Source: Diaporthe sp. PMI_573 | Taxonomy: Eukaryota; Ascomycota; Sordariomycetes; Diaporthales; Diaporthaceae | Direction: 5' to 3' | Assembly (NCBI GenBank): GCA_021399435.1 | Contig: JAJTUP010000002.1 | Coordinates: 62,001-126,000 of the forward strand | DNA length: 64,000 nt | Part shown: positions 1-11,419 of the stretch, one piece after another | How positions within the stretch are numbered: position 1 is the first letter of the stretch | How the letters are laid out: the number at the start of each line of letters is the position of its first letter | The notes under the pieces: generated by a model | Database searches by the model: none | Told to the model about the DNA's origin: nothing | What the model saw: only the letters and a program-made list of their open reading frames with translations | Translations under genes and position numbers: made by a program

Positions 1-536
1 GATTGTAGCAGAACGTGAGCTCCTCGCCGGGCATGATGGTCTTGATTGCGTAGATTTGTAGGTCATTCTTCTGTATCACATTGTCTGCCATTGGAATTTT
101 GCAGTTCGGAATGCACGAGTGGTTGAACCGTGAGAGAACGATGAATAGGCCGTGCGCATGATGGGTGGTGGAAACTGTAAACGAGTTCTCCTTGAAGGGC
201 TGTTTCATGCTGGTGAACTCCCGACCGCCGTTGTCGCGCAGGTACAGGAACTGTTGTTTCTGGTGTGGTGGTAGTTGGAGGAACCCCGACAGGACGTCCG
301 ACTCGGTGATATCTTTGAGGGACTTTCGAACGACAGGACCTGTTGTTTCTTCAAGGATCAGGTCGCCTGGTATGAGCTTCTTTGTCGCAAAAGCACCCCA
401 TCCTTTCCCCGGTGACGGCCTCAGCTCGAACGGCACTTCGACAGGCCCAAGATTGATGTTGCGATACGCTAAGAGGCGAGTCAGCCATGGAATGAGGTAT
501 CGCAATGGGGATCAACCTACGATGAGCGGGAGACAT
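1..536 (-). CDS. SET-domain protein, 3' end beyond the window
   Basis: Minus-strand gene cut by the left edge, so the C-terminus is missing. The translation carries a SET-domain N-terminal motif (PSPGKGWGAFATKKL), then SRFNHSCIPNC and PGEELTFCYN, the cofactor-binding and catalytic signatures of SET lysine methyltransferases. I place the start at ATG 536, giving a 16-nt first exon (521-536), a 52-nt intron (469-520, GTAGGT donor, CTGAC branch-like site, TTAG acceptor) and a second exon from 468 leftward. The frame is closed just upstream without this intron. No pre-SET or MYND zinc cluster is visible in the part present, but it could lie elsewhere. The substrate, histone or non-histone, cannot be told. 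The domain call is firm; the first exon is less certain. Confidence 0.85.
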
Positions 537-575
537 CCCGAGTTTGCTATTGAACGCTTCGGTGTGGCTTTGTTT

Positions 576-664
576 GGGGGGAGAGAGAGGGAGGGAGGGA
601 GAGGTAGAGAGAGAGCGAGAGAGAGAGAGAGAGAGAGCGAGAGCGAGAGAAGGGGGGGGGGGGG
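576..664. repeat. GA-rich polypurine tract ending in a 13-G run
   Basis: Low-complexity GA/GGGA repeats run from about 576 and end in an uninterrupted run of 13 G (652-664). The tract lies about 40 nt upstream of the proposed start of the SET gene, so on that gene's strand it is a CT-rich promoter or 5' UTR tract. The stretch 665-1070 shows no gene. Confidence 0.9.
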
Positions 665-1070
665 AAAGAGAAAACATACGAAGCCAACAAACGCGGGTCG
701 TTGACAAAAGCAAGTTAATCTGCTCGAATACCGCACCAATGTTAGGGGCATGGACGGGTAACTGCAGGCTGCCCCAACTCAATTGGTCCTTTTGGGCCAA
801 TGGATTACACTCTGCAAAAGCTGTGACGAAATCAGTGTTTATCAATAATCACAGCCAGCAAAAGCAAAAGGTGCTCTAGATCTTGGGAAATTGCCCCGCA
901 AACTGATGAATTCACTATGAGTTGTGGCTGCTGGTCTCGTGTTCTTCACTCCAGACCACGCAGGGTCCAAATCCCAGACATGTAGAAGGAATCCCCTTCC
1001 TTTCGGCTCGTTTGCTACTCAATCCCGCTCGCCATTGTGCCGAGAAGGCTGCCGCCAAACTCAAGAGCTG

Positions 1071-1891
1071 CTAACAACTATCCTGAGCAGTGACAATGAC
1101 GTTCCAGGGAAGCGATGTATCGAAAGCCTGGCCTCGTATCCAGGAAAGGGGTGCACCAAACTCGACGCACTGGTCGAGGACAATCTGTGCTAGATCGGCG
1201 ATGTCGTTGTAAGAGGGAGAAGCTCCCAACAAATCCTGCCCACCAAAGCATAATAGTAAGTATTGGAAGTCACAAAGTCTCATCAAATGTGCATTTATAA
1301 CTGCTCGGAGGGAGTCACCTACGTCGTTGCAGAACCAGAATGCCACTGTGGTTCCGGAGTCTTCCGTGTGACATGAAGCTGAGACACAGGCAGCGGGGCC
1401 TCCGCCCACGTTGATAGTGTGGCTGCCGAAATGACGCAGGTGCGTCATAACTATCGTAGCCGTGTGATACGAGCCCTGTTTTCCAATATCGCAGTAGACG
1501 GTGTTGTCCATGGCCGAGACCTTGGACGTGATGGTCTTGAGGTCCTCGACATCGGGCCAGACGTAGTCGGGGAAGTTGGTATTGATGTATGCAATGACTT
1601 GCTCGACGGTACCTGTGACTTTGACCTTGGCCGAGGTCCCCGGGACGTCGACCTCCGTTGTCATGTTGACGATGGGACGCGCAACAATCTCGCCTTCAGC
1701 ATTCGGGGCGAACAGCGTGTTTCCGTCTCGGAAGGGGGAGCTGCCATTGAGCACGGCCTGTTTCGAGTTTTTTTTAGCCATGTGTACTCTTTTGTCGCAT
1801 TTTGAAATGCCGCTCATGGTGGTTGCTCTGGAAGACGTACGTTTGCAACGCCGACGCTGAGCAGCAGGCTGACCAGGGCAGTGATAGCCAT
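1071..1891 (-). CDS. Small secreted cysteine-containing protein (effector candidate)
   Basis: Two-exon model. Exon 1 (1841-1891) encodes a 17-residue hydrophobic signal-like leader starting MAITALVSLLLSVGVAN. Its GTACGT donor is followed by an 83-nt intron (1758-1840), and exon 2 (1071-1757) continues in phase. The mature part has the pattern CDIG, then GGGPAACVSASC, then FWFCNDVG, and a C-terminal RGQAFDTSLPWNVIV block. This resembles a family of fungal secreted proteins of unknown function with conserved cysteines. A second intron near 1200-1270 is possible, but the frame is open there so none was imposed. The neighbouring gene is a secreted glutamic peptidase. A role in host interaction is inference only. 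Confidence 0.7.
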
Positions 1892-2360
1892 CGTAAAACC
1901 CAAGTTCTTTCGCAACATCTTTGCGTCGAAGTGGGTTGATTGTGACTTGGAGAGTGTTGAAAGATTCTTGCAGGATTTGGTCTGGGAATCGGGGTGGTGT
2001 TGGGATTGGAAGAATGAGGGGATAGAGACAAACAGTCAGGACTTTCAAGCAGGCGCTTCAGACAATCAGCGTTGGATGAGCAACTTTTGCTTCCTCATTT
2101 CAAGTTGCAGGGACCATTCATTCAGTCACCCCAACGCTGACTTCTGAGCCCCTCCATTACGTGACTTACAAGATTGATACCGTAGTCACCTGTCAAATTC
2201 CAAAGTTTACTGTGTGCAGTGACTGACACACTGGTGTTTGATCGCAAATCACTACCACAATGCAGTCATATGGAGCAACGACGTATGATCACATGGATTG
2301 GAAATATCCAGGTTGTCCTGACCCGTAACATTACGCAACATACCTTCTGATCAGTTACCC

Positions 2361-2450
2361 ACAGGAGGCTATCGCAGAGGAGGTTATCCCAGGGGAGGCT
2401 ACCCCAGGAGAGGTCATCCCACGGGAGGTCATCCCACAAGAGGCTACGCG
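2361..2450. repeat. 15-bp minisatellite, six degenerate units
   Basis: Six head-to-tail 15-bp units follow the pattern A-x-x-GGAGG-YYAYCCC, for example AGAGGAGGTTATCCC at 2376-2390 and ACGGGAGGTCATCCC at 2421-2435. The period is exact and the units differ at a few positions. It lies in the 880-bp intergenic stretch 1892-2769, where no gene is seen. A related array is at 59019-59220 on the other strand. Confidence 0.85.
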
Positions 2451-2769
2451 GTGAGCACTGCGATTCATAACCGAGATACTGTGGCCGCGTAAGGGAAACT
2501 CGAGCAAAGCTCGTAGACCTTTAAGAGTGTAGCGATGGAGTGCTTGAATTTTTGTGACACTCTGTACGTTTCGTGTGTATGATTTCAATGAGCACTGGTC
2601 AGACTTCGACGCAATATTCCAAAGATATGGAAATTTCCAGCAATGCTTTCTCTGCTGAACACTAAATGTACCGCGGTGGAAGACAAGTAAAGACATCAAT
2701 GCCTTCTGGAATAAGGTGGAAAGAAATACATATTTCTAAGTGGAACCGTCGAAGCACCCATGCTAAGCG

Positions 2770-3689
2770 CTATTGACGTTTATCTGAGCAGACCACAGAT
2801 GACCCATCCACCTCGCATGTCGCAAGTGTTGACGTATTTGTAATCATCTCAAACATCGTGAAATTCATCCCTTGAATTCCCGTGTCTCCTATGGTCGCAT
2901 TTTCGAACGTGACGTTTCCAAAGTCGGCGAAAGGGATCAGCGAGTTTGTGGCTGTGTCGACTGTAAACCTCTCAACCACCCACTCCGCCGTCTCGAGACA
3001 TAGGCTCGCGTCCGAGACATTAGTATAAGTCTGACTGGAGGACTTGCCAGTCGTCTCGTTCTCTACAAGTACCACGCCGCTGGTGCGACTTGACGCTGTT
3101 ACAGACATGCTTACTACATCTCCGAAGGATATTTGGATGTCGTGCAGGGCAGCTGGAACTAATAAAACCGACTAAGGTCAGTATTACTCTATAGCAGGAA
3201 TTGGCTTCGGGCCACATGATCGATCATTGAAGGCCACTCTCGCATTGCGAACTCACCTGGGAAGAACTGATGCCAGGACCTAGCGAGAGTATCCAACGTT
3301 CCGTTCGGCGTTCTTTGGGCACAGATGTCGACCCCCGTCTGCAGAATGGACTGGCACTGCGCACTCGCACCATCGACACCCGTCCAGAATGTTGCGCAGT
3401 GTACCTCGCCGGGCGTCGTGCTATCGGCAGGTATCTCGGGCGTCGGGACCGTGATGGTCGCCTTGGAAGAGCCTCGGTTGCTGGCAAAAACGGCCCCCGC
3501 CCAGTTCAGGCTTTTCTTGACCTGGGCCCCAGTCGTGGCCTGTCTGGCGAAAGACGCACTGGGTACTACGGCTCGGACCGGGCCATGCATGTGTTGTGCC
3601 AGTGAGGCTTGCCTGAGTGTAGATAAATCGAGGGCCAGTGTGGCGCCCGCGGCGGCGAGAAGAGCTGTAACAGCTGTGACTGGCTTCAT
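2770..3689 (-). CDS. Secreted glutamic peptidase, G1 family (eqolisin)
   Basis: Two exons (3257-3689 and 2770-3158; intron 3159-3256 with GTGAGT donor and TTAG acceptor) encode 273 residues, close to the usual eqolisin precursor size. The N-terminus (MKPVTAVTALLAAAGATLA) is a signal peptide. A propeptide of about 35 residues precedes the mature NWAGAVFAS segment. Family blocks follow: FWTGVDGASAQCQSILQTGVD, FGDVVSMSVTASS, ENETTGKSSSQTYTN and CLETAEWVVERF. Gln117 and Glu203 are the likely catalytic Gln/Glu pair, assigned from family alignment memory. Such enzymes are acid endopeptidases secreted for protein digestion. The intron keeps phase and restores the block leading into FGDVV, which supports the model. 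Confidence 0.9.
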
Positions 3690-4504
3690 GATGACTTGGA
3701 CGCTCGCAACATAGACGGAGTCCGATGCGCAGGAACGGTAGGGGATCTGCGTTAAGGTGCCTACGTTGCCCTAGCGTGTGGCATACCAAATAAGTTCGCG
3801 ATGTCGGACAAGAGACGTGACGGAGTCATCAGGGTAGGCCAAAGCGAGAACCTAAGTGTTACGCTACGATATATACTGTAAATGACTCGTTGATGTTTAT
3901 TAGCTTTTTCTTGCCCCAGCTACGGCTATTATTGGCATGAACCACAGTAAAGGGGCAGACTTGGCGGCGACCGGGCAGCGCGTGTTCGGTTCGGTTAACC
4001 TTCACACGTTGCTGGCCTTGCGCAAATACCCCTGAGTCTGAAACGCCCTCAGAAGCCAAATCAACAAAACCCGCATAGTGAGAGCACATTCATATAAGAC
4101 TGCACTGGTGTTTCCAGGAATTCTTAGAAATTCTAGACTTTTGTCTCGAACACTACGGTGCAGCAGCGTGTGGACCCAGTCTTGTGCAACAGTGAACGAA
4201 AGTAGTATCAGTGCTGGAAGCTGTTGTGCAGCAGAGGTGTTCTATTGGAATATTCAGAAGAAAATGAAGATTGGACCTTTTGTGATCAGTCTCCATCGAC
4301 CAAGAAATCTTCGAAAGCGATTCTTATTACAGTAAGTGGTTCATTACGTGCTGACGTACTTATTCTACGAGCGGAGCGTAACAGAACCTTATTACTCAGC
4401 TGTGGACGTGCAGTCAGAGCCTCAACTCGGTCCAGACCTTCAGCGCTAGCGGCCCGGGAAACCTTGTTCAGGCCCGTCGTTTGCGATAGGTCTACCTCGA
4501 GATG
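3690..4504. other. Intergenic, no gene recognised
   Basis: This 815-bp stretch lies between the upstream side of the peptidase gene and the 3' end of the F-box gene. Open frames here are short and look like no known family. It presumably holds the peptidase promoter. Confidence 0.6.
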
Positions 4505-6247
4505 TCACATGCGCGCCCAGGAACACTTTATGCTCGTCTCAAGCTGTCTCATGGTAGTGAAAGAAAATATGACCCCAATCCGAGCGAAGGTGTCGCCAAC
4601 CCTGGCCTGCCATGCCTGTACGTCAGCCCTGTCAACCGGCGGCGTAGCCAGCGTAGGCCAACGCTCATCCTTGTCCTCGTCGAACATAGGGGACGAGAGG
4701 GTGATGTGCTTCAGCCGGGTGTGTTGGGCCGCGCAACTGTCGTGGAGTATCGCAAACACGTCGTCCAGCGGGGTCAGGTCGGATGGAAATACGGGGTAGT
4801 AGCTTAGTTGCTCGTCGTCCAGTTTTATTCCCTCCTCCCTGATGGATACAGCCCAGTAATCAATCAGGTGGAGGCTGACTAGGGAGGAGGGAAGCAGTGA
4901 CGAGATCTGATAGGCTACCGAAGGATCCACGCGTCCAAACAGCCAGACACAGTCGGCCGTGAGCTCAATAAGTGGCACCTGTGGTAATCCTGGTGAAAGA
5001 AGCGGTGTTATCGGCGCGGTGAGTGACAGAAAGCCTGGCGAGCCACTGTTTCTATAGTCTTTTCCTGTCCTCCAATCATTTACACTCAGGGAACCGGTTA
5101 CCGTCAATGAGCGGAGCGAGCTTTTGTACAGGGCGATGACCTGCCCTAACTCCTCGGGTAGCTTTTCCGATGGTACAAGGGGCGGATATATTGACCAGAA
5201 TTCCTCTCGCCATGCGTCTCTCTCGAACACTGTGACAAGTCGCTCGAGATTGGGGAATATCTTCGGCAGAACGTCCCACCGCACCCTGTGTGACCTGTAG
5301 AGACAGATCTCCTGAACCTTGTCTCCCACCGCCCGCGGCAGCAGGTGTAGTTCTGGCGGCCTATGAAACTGCATCGCCGTCGAATTCGGGTCGTTGTTTC
5401 CTAGCACCCTTGGCAGTGTAGCGTCGAAGCTGACGGGGCCCTTCAGCCCCACTCGGCGGAGACTAGGGCAGTTCAGTATCAAAAACCACAGTGTCCATGG
5501 GGTGTTGGATAAGTCCACAATGATCTCCTCGAGTGTTGCTAGAGACAATAGGGCAGGGTTCAGGAGGCGAGTCACGGGGTGGTGCCCCGTGGAGTGGTTC
5601 AGGCCCAGGAAGTCGAGCGGGAAGCCCCCGTGCGTGAAGATGAGAGCCTCAATGCGGGGCAGCATGGAGAGGACCACTCCGAGAGCCTTCCGAAGAGAGG
5701 TAATCGACGGGTCAGCCGTGGAAAGCTGGAAGATCTCGGCCAGCCTGCGGTCGTTGCTGGTGCTGGGCCAGGAAGAGAGGACCTCAACCACCAGCCCCTC
5801 CAGATCCGGCCCTGTCTCGAATATACGCTGGTTGACTTCATCTCCGCAGACGAGATATACCCAGGCGAGCCGGCGCACCCGGGCGCGGAGTCTCGGGTTT
5901 CTCACCAGGGAGCGCAAGATCCACAATAGCTCTCTATGGTTCTTCAACGCGACCGCCTCATACAGGAGCGGGCTGCAGATGGTCTCTAGCTGCCTTGATG
6001 CCAGGCATGCCGCAGCGAGTGTTTGGCGAGAAGCCCAAGGTTCATTGTCGGGGCGCCGTATCGGCCCTCCTGGTGGGGATTCGTAATCTGCGAAGGAGAC
6101 AGAGGAGGGGACGAAATGCCGCATGACCCTCATCTTCAGCTCGTTGGGAAGGGTGAGCCACGGCAGGGGCCTCTGGCCGTCGTCGGACCCGGTCAGAGGA
6201 GGTCGAGGCAGAGGCAGCTTGGACCCGACATCTTCTATCGTCGACAT
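4505..6247 (-). CDS. F-box-like protein
   Basis: Single-exon gene of 580 residues from ATG 6247 (MSTIEDVGSKLP). The frame stays open upstream to about 6457, but that leader lacks family character. An F-box-like segment (LPWLTLPNELKMRVMRHFV) lies near residues 25-45. It is followed by a long helical and leucine-rich region with motifs such as ACLASRQLETICSPLLYEAV, typical of fungal F-box proteins. Such proteins usually recruit substrates to SCF ubiquitin ligases. No catalytic domain, signal peptide or membrane segment is visible. The substrate is unknown. Confidence 0.75.
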   Translation of the reverse strand: MSTIEDVGSKLPLPRPPLTGSDDGQRPLPWLTLPNELKMRVMRHFVPSSVSFADYESPPGGPIRRPDNEPWASRQTLAAACLASRQLETICSPLLYEAVALKNHRELLWILRSLVRNPRLRARVRRLAWVYLVCGDEVNQRIFETGPDLEGLVVEVLSSWPSTSNDRRLAEIFQLSTADPSITSLRKALGVVLSMLPRIEALIFTHGGFPLDFLGLNHSTGHHPVTRLLNPALLSLATLEEIIVDLSNTPWTLWFLILNCPSLRRVGLKGPVSFDATLPRVLGNNDPNSTAMQFHRPPELHLLPRAVGDKVQEICLYRSHRVRWDVLPKIFPNLERLVTVFERDAWREEFWSIYPPLVPSEKLPEELGQVIALYKSSLRSLTVTGSLSVNDWRTGKDYRNSGSPGFLSLTAPITPLLSPGLPQVPLIELTADCVWLFGRVDPSVAYQISSLLPSSLVSLHLIDYWAVSIREEGIKLDDEQLSYYPVFPSDLTPLDDVFAILHDSCAAQHTRLKHITLSSPMFDEDKDERWPTLATPPVDRADVQAWQARVGDTFARIGVIFSFTTMRQLETSIKCSWARM

Positions 6248-8262
6248 TGCCGTTGGGTTGCTGTAATTGACTTTATTCAGTGAATGACCAAGAAGAGGAA
6301 GCAGGGGAATCCTATTGCGATGGTGCAAATATTTACTTACGGGTGTAGAGATGTTACTACAGAGGTAGGTGCCTAGATATCTATGGGGCTGCGCCGCAAC
6401 GCTGCATGGCTTACCCACAATAAATGCAGCCGCATGGTGGGAGTCTCGTGGTGACAACGTGACTTAAATTCTGCCCTCTGAGACTCATTTGCTTTTCAAG
6501 CTCGTCTAGTACTGAGTATCTCATTCAATTAAATTTTTTGCCCCATGTACGAATGTCTCGATGAGGAAAAGAGCTAGGTATAATGGAACCTCGCAAACAA
6601 GTTTATGAGCTGTACACGTGCCGGTACCCTGAGATGCCTCATGGGACGTTCGGGAAAAACTCAGCTGCTCCCAAATCCAAGTGCCTCCTTTGGCCCAACC
6701 CACATTGTATGCCATGAGTTATTGGGAGAGATACATGGAAGGGCTTGATGGCTTAAATTCGTCTCTCAAACTTCTCGCTTATGGATCCAAATCGATCAAT
6801 TTGGGACACCATTCTGGCTGATGTGATTCGCATGTTGGTTGGGAAATACACGCGAACAGCACATGCACAACGCGAGCTACGTATGGGCTATTTGAACAAA
6901 TAAAATCCGTCAGACTGCCATCTCCATTATTCCCCAGCAGGTATTGTTAGAGCCATTTTCTCTGCTGTATGTACTTCGTTGATAACTACATGTACCTCCG
7001 TCTTCGGTCGGCCTTGCGAAAGACCTGAGTCTCCCACGCTGCAACCGACGCTATTGCAGCACAACAGGATGAGATGTGCCTCTTGATCGTGTCGGGCAAC
7101 GGGACGAGGGTAGACCAGAAGGATGGATCAAAAATTCTCCGCGTTCATGCCCAGGCTGCGACTCGGAGCGGCTCAAAACATTGAAGGAAGAGTCTGCGAA
7201 CAAAGCAAATTCACGTGCTCGCTGGATCTTGTGATCGCCACTAACACAGGGAGCAGGCGCTAGGCAGTGATCCCGACATTCGGGAAGCATATATTGCGCA
7301 TCGCGTCGAAGCTCTCGGCGGGGGCCTTGGCGGGCCACGTCGTACCCGACGGGCGGAAGCGCCGAGGCGCTGGCCAAGGGCGGTCCGAGAGCATCAGGGG
7401 CCTTGGCCACCTTTCCACAGGTACCAGCTGCGCCACGACGCCGTCGTCCTTTGCAAAAAAGTCAATTAACCATCTGCACTAAAGTCGCATTCAAGCACGG
7501 CAGTCGAGTGCCATGGACGCACTGCTACCTGAGCGACAGGTGACTGGTGTGCCCAGGAAACGCGGACGTTGCCACGTTTCTTTGTCGACCTGTGAAGCGC
7601 GAGCCCTGAATTTAATTAAGGGCACATGAGGATCATGCGAGGCAGGCTTGGCCATATTTCTTCTAAGGTGGGGCGGTCAGCTTTACGGGCGAGCCCAGGT
7701 GCCCAGCATGCTATTTATCTTGGCCGTCCCCAGAGACCGGTGACGAGGCCTCTACCAAGACCAATTTACGAGGATCACAGAGCCTTGCATGTCTTGTCCA
7801 TCTCGTGATGGCCGTGAGCTATTACTTGGCGACTAATGTCCTGCATATTTTGGCTGCATGATGCTTACAACTTGTTTACGTCAAACTCGGACTTCTTCGT
7901 GTTGCGGCTGAAGAAGAATGTGATGGAGTAACTTGGCATATGCCAGCCACACACCATTTTACACGCCATTTTACAATTTTTATAGAAATGGCGCTTATGA
8001 CCTTCAAAGAAATCAACATTCTCCTGAGCTCTATGAAAGCCAGTCGCACTGGTGTCCGAGAGCCAGTAGTTGTTCTTGGTCTGCCAGCTTGCCAAACGGA
8101 ACTATACGCTGCTTCGGTGAGTAGGTGATGACGACAGTATCGGAAGGCAGTGTATAAAGGACGGGGATCCCCACTTCAACAAAGATAATACGGGACGAAA
8201 TTCAATTCACCATCAGTCGTTACCATCGAATTGGCCTTCAGATTCCACCTCAATCATTCGTT
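6248..8262. other. 2-kb intergenic region, no supported gene
   Basis: Divergent promoter region between the F-box gene and the deacetylase gene. The longest frame (7051-7410, minus) has no start context, domain or codon pattern that would support it. A TATA box near 8153 is listed separately. Confidence 0.6.
8153..8158 (+). promoter_or_regulatory. TATA box upstream of the Agd3-like gene
   Basis: The sequence TATAAA (in GTGTATAAAGG) stands 105 bp before ATG 8263, at the right distance for a core promoter with a short 5' leader. Confidence 0.6.
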
Positions 8263-10790
8263 ATGACGGGCAAGATGACGTCCAGGTGGACTATGTCCCT
8301 GCGCCTAGCAGCTATATTCTTCTCTTTCAATGCCGCCTTCACAAATGCTCAAGGTACAGACAACACATGCCCTGCTATCACCGTCACAGAAACCATAACC
8401 GCATCCATCACAATAACCGGCTCAGACTTTTCGACAAGCTCACTTGTCCCCTCAACCATAGTCACGGATAGCCCTAGTGTCTCTCCAGGTGTTAACTCTG
8501 CAACAGACAGCGCAAGCATATCTTCCGGCATTAACACATTGACGGATGGCCCCACCGACCAGAGCACAACAGACACGACTCTAAGTGCATTTACAACTAC
8601 TTCAGCATCGACTGTCTCCGTCACCCCAACCAGTACGACTACTACGAACTCAACTCTCCCATCAACGTTGGCCAACTCCATAGCCCTCGGCGTCCGGCAA
8701 ACCATCCTCTGCATCGTCCCAACTGGAGACCAATGGGTTGCAAGCTTTGCCAATATATGCACCTTGGGTCTCGAGGGACTTGGCATCTCATATGAGGTTC
8801 TCACGTTCCCTCAGGCCGGCATAGATCTGCCGACACTCGAACAAGACGACTACGGCAACTATGCCGGTATCGTGACACTCAAGGAACTTTCGTACGAGTA
8901 CAACGAGCCCGGGCGGACGGGCTGGCTCAGTGCCTTGACCGACGCTCAGTGGACCGCGCTGTATGACTACCAGGTGAAATATGGCGTGCGCATGGCGCGG
9001 CTCGACGTCTTCCCCACAACGCAGTTCGGTGCCAGTGTCAGGGCTCCTGGTGGCTCCTCCGCCACCGGCCAGCTGTGGTCGTTCACCGACCTGACGGGAT
9101 TTGAGAGCTCCGGAATCAAGGAAGGTGGCACGGTCGCTATGGATGGTCTCTACTACTACGGTGCTGACATCACTGATCCCGCAACAACCCGCCAAATTGC
9201 CAAGTACCACTCCGGGCCGACATTTACGAGTGATGCCACGGGTGCCGTCATCAACGCATTCCCACATGCCAATGGCATCCGAGAACAGATGGTCTTCTTT
9301 ACGAGCTTTGCTGCAGGGTGGAGCCAAGCCTCCAACTTCATTCAGCATTCGTGGATCACCTGGATGACGCGTGGGCTGTATCTTGGGCAGAGACGAGCGT
9401 ACCTGGGAACACATATCGACGACGTTCTGCTGTCAACTGGAATCTGTAAGTATACTATTAACCTCGCTATGATGGTGCGACCCTTAGTACCAGAGCGGAT
9501 GGCTAACATGCAACAGACGGCACCACTAGAGAATTCCGACTGCGGGTGGCCGACGTTGAGGCCCACGCCGCGTGGACCAGGGATATCAACTCGCGAATGC
9601 CCGCTGGATCCGACTACTTGATCGAAATGGCTTACAATGGCAACGGCAACATCGAAGAGGCTGTTCAGGGCTCCTACGGAACCGACATCTGTGTCCCGGA
9701 GAGCAACGTCATTACCGCGGAGAAGCCCATTTTGGTCGATCAGGAGTTCAAGAAGCCCCTTGGCACCGGAGAGGACGCCTGGCCGCCCGAGCAGACGGAT
9801 TATACCTGGTCTGAACAGTGCGAAGATCTTGACCCACTCGCAACTTACTTCACTTCCCACCTTGACGAGTTCTATCACGTCAGCCACACATTCACGCACT
9901 TGGCCCTCTCCAACGCCACGTTCTCCGACGTGGACAAGGAGATCCGCTTTAATCAGATCTGGTTCGAAAACACCGGCTTCACCGGACACCCCAAGTTTTC
10001 CCCGCATTCCCTCGTGCCGCCTCAGATCACAGGCCTGCACAACGGCGACGCCATCAGGGCATTCACGGGCAACGGCATCACATACGTGGTGGGCGACAAC
10101 ACACGGCCCGCACTCCTGAACACAGAGCGCCCCTTCTGGACGCTCACAACAACAGCTGAGCGCAACGGCGAGGCCGGGCTGGAGATCATCCCGCGGTTCG
10201 CGACCAACATCTACTTCAACTGCGACGATGCGACCTCCAACACGGCACTTTGGCAGAACGCCCTGGGTCAGACGAGCGGTTTCGACGGAATCATGTCCAT
10301 CGAGCGCATGGCAGCCGCGCGGAACCTTCTCGCGCTGCGCCACGACCCGTACATGTTCCACCAGGCCAACATGCACGCCGTCGACACCGGCGTCGTGCGC
10401 ACCGCCGCCCGTGAGTACACCAACCTGTCGCTGCTGCAGATCTGGGTCGAGGAGCTCGTCGACGAGATGACGAGGCTCGTGAGCTGGCCCATCCGCACGC
10501 TCAAGCATGATGATCTGGGACTGGCGTTCGTCGCGAGGCGTCAGAGGGACGAGTGCCGCCCCGCGCTGAGGATGGATTACTCGGCAGACGGGAATAGCCT
10601 CGTCGGGGCGACGGTTTCCGCTGCGGACGGGAACTGCCAGGTTGAGATCCCGGTCACTTTCCCTGGTCCGGTCAGGGATACCAAGGGCGCGAGGTCCGAG
10701 CAGCTTGGGAGTGATCCCTTGACTCTTTGGGTGAGGCCTGGAGGTGCTAGCGTGTCTTTTGAGTTGACTACACCTGTGCCTGTCAGATAA
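8263..10790 (+). CDS. Secreted polysaccharide deacetylase, CE18 / Agd3-like
   Basis: Two exons (8263-9445 and 9517-10790; 71-nt intron with GTAAGT donor and CAACAG acceptor) encode 818 residues, near the length I recall for Aspergillus Agd3. A signal peptide (MSLRLAAIFFSFNAAFTNAQ) is followed by a Ser/Thr-rich stretch (about residues 30-140), probably O-glycosylated. Then comes a domain beginning RQTILCIVPTGDQW. Candidate metal ligands are Asp386/Asp387 in THIDDVLLST and His518/His522 in VSHTFTHL, an Asp-His-His arrangement as in CE4-like deacetylases. Agd3 deacetylates galactosaminogalactan, a secreted adhesive polysaccharide. The other galactosaminogalactan genes (uge3, sph3, ega3, gtb3) are not in this window, so the substrate here is inferred. 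A TATA box lies upstream. Confidence 0.8.
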
Positions 10791-11419
10791 TGTTAATATA
10801 GTATGCCATCAATCTAGAGTAGTTCTCTTTTAATTTCAAATAATCAATCTTTATTCCTTAATTAATCTTTCGAGCTCCGGAACGCCTTTCGGCGATACGG
10901 TGGCGCCCCAAGCTTGGGCTTTCTATGTTTTCCCTCACTCTGGAAACCCTGTACGTGAGGAAGCAAGATTACCTTAGGTAGATAAATATTTGAGTTGCCG
11001 GTCTGATACTGAGCCTCGTCCCTGGTCAGATTCTGGTGCCTATTCATTGACCTGCATTCGGAAGAGATATAGTCGAGATACTCCCTTCACGTCAAGGCCT
11101 CCGTTAAACTTGTGCGAGGATTTCATCTATCAAGCTACGGCACTACTGGACAATTCGGGCAATCTCCTCCCTCCTTCAAAGCCTACTCAGGGGACAAGGA
11201 AAATACTTTAGCAAATCATCTGGCAACTTACACGTCATCCGAATCAAGCAGCACAGGAGACAGGCAAGGAGTGGCGACACTTATTGCTACCCTCCCCCAC
11301 AAACCACGCACACCTTGGAATACAAGCCATACCCTCCGGGGACATGCTTAATCAACCCGACGCACACCCAACTGCAGATAAGGACTCTTGAGTATACCTG
11401 ACTACAATATGAAGATTAT
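10791..11419. other. Convergent intergenic region, no gene seen
   Basis: The deacetylase gene (plus) and the tryptophanase-prenyltransferase gene (minus) end towards each other here. Only short unsupported frames are present. Confidence 0.6.

Noticed and set aside
351..845. Minus-strand frame crossing the GA-rich tract
   Set aside because: The low-complexity Ser/Leu-rich part is repeat translation; only the last codons near 521-536 fit the SET gene.
2355..2699. Minus-strand frame with a five-residue peptide repeat
   Set aside because: The repeat comes from the 15-bp minisatellite, a multiple of three; no other sign of coding.
7051..7480. Overlapping frames in the 6.2-8.3 kb gap
   Set aside because: No start context, homologous motif or splice continuity.
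9342..10508. Long open frame on the minus strand of the deacetylase gene
   Set aside because: It is the antisense of a well-supported CE18-like coding exon and shows no domain.
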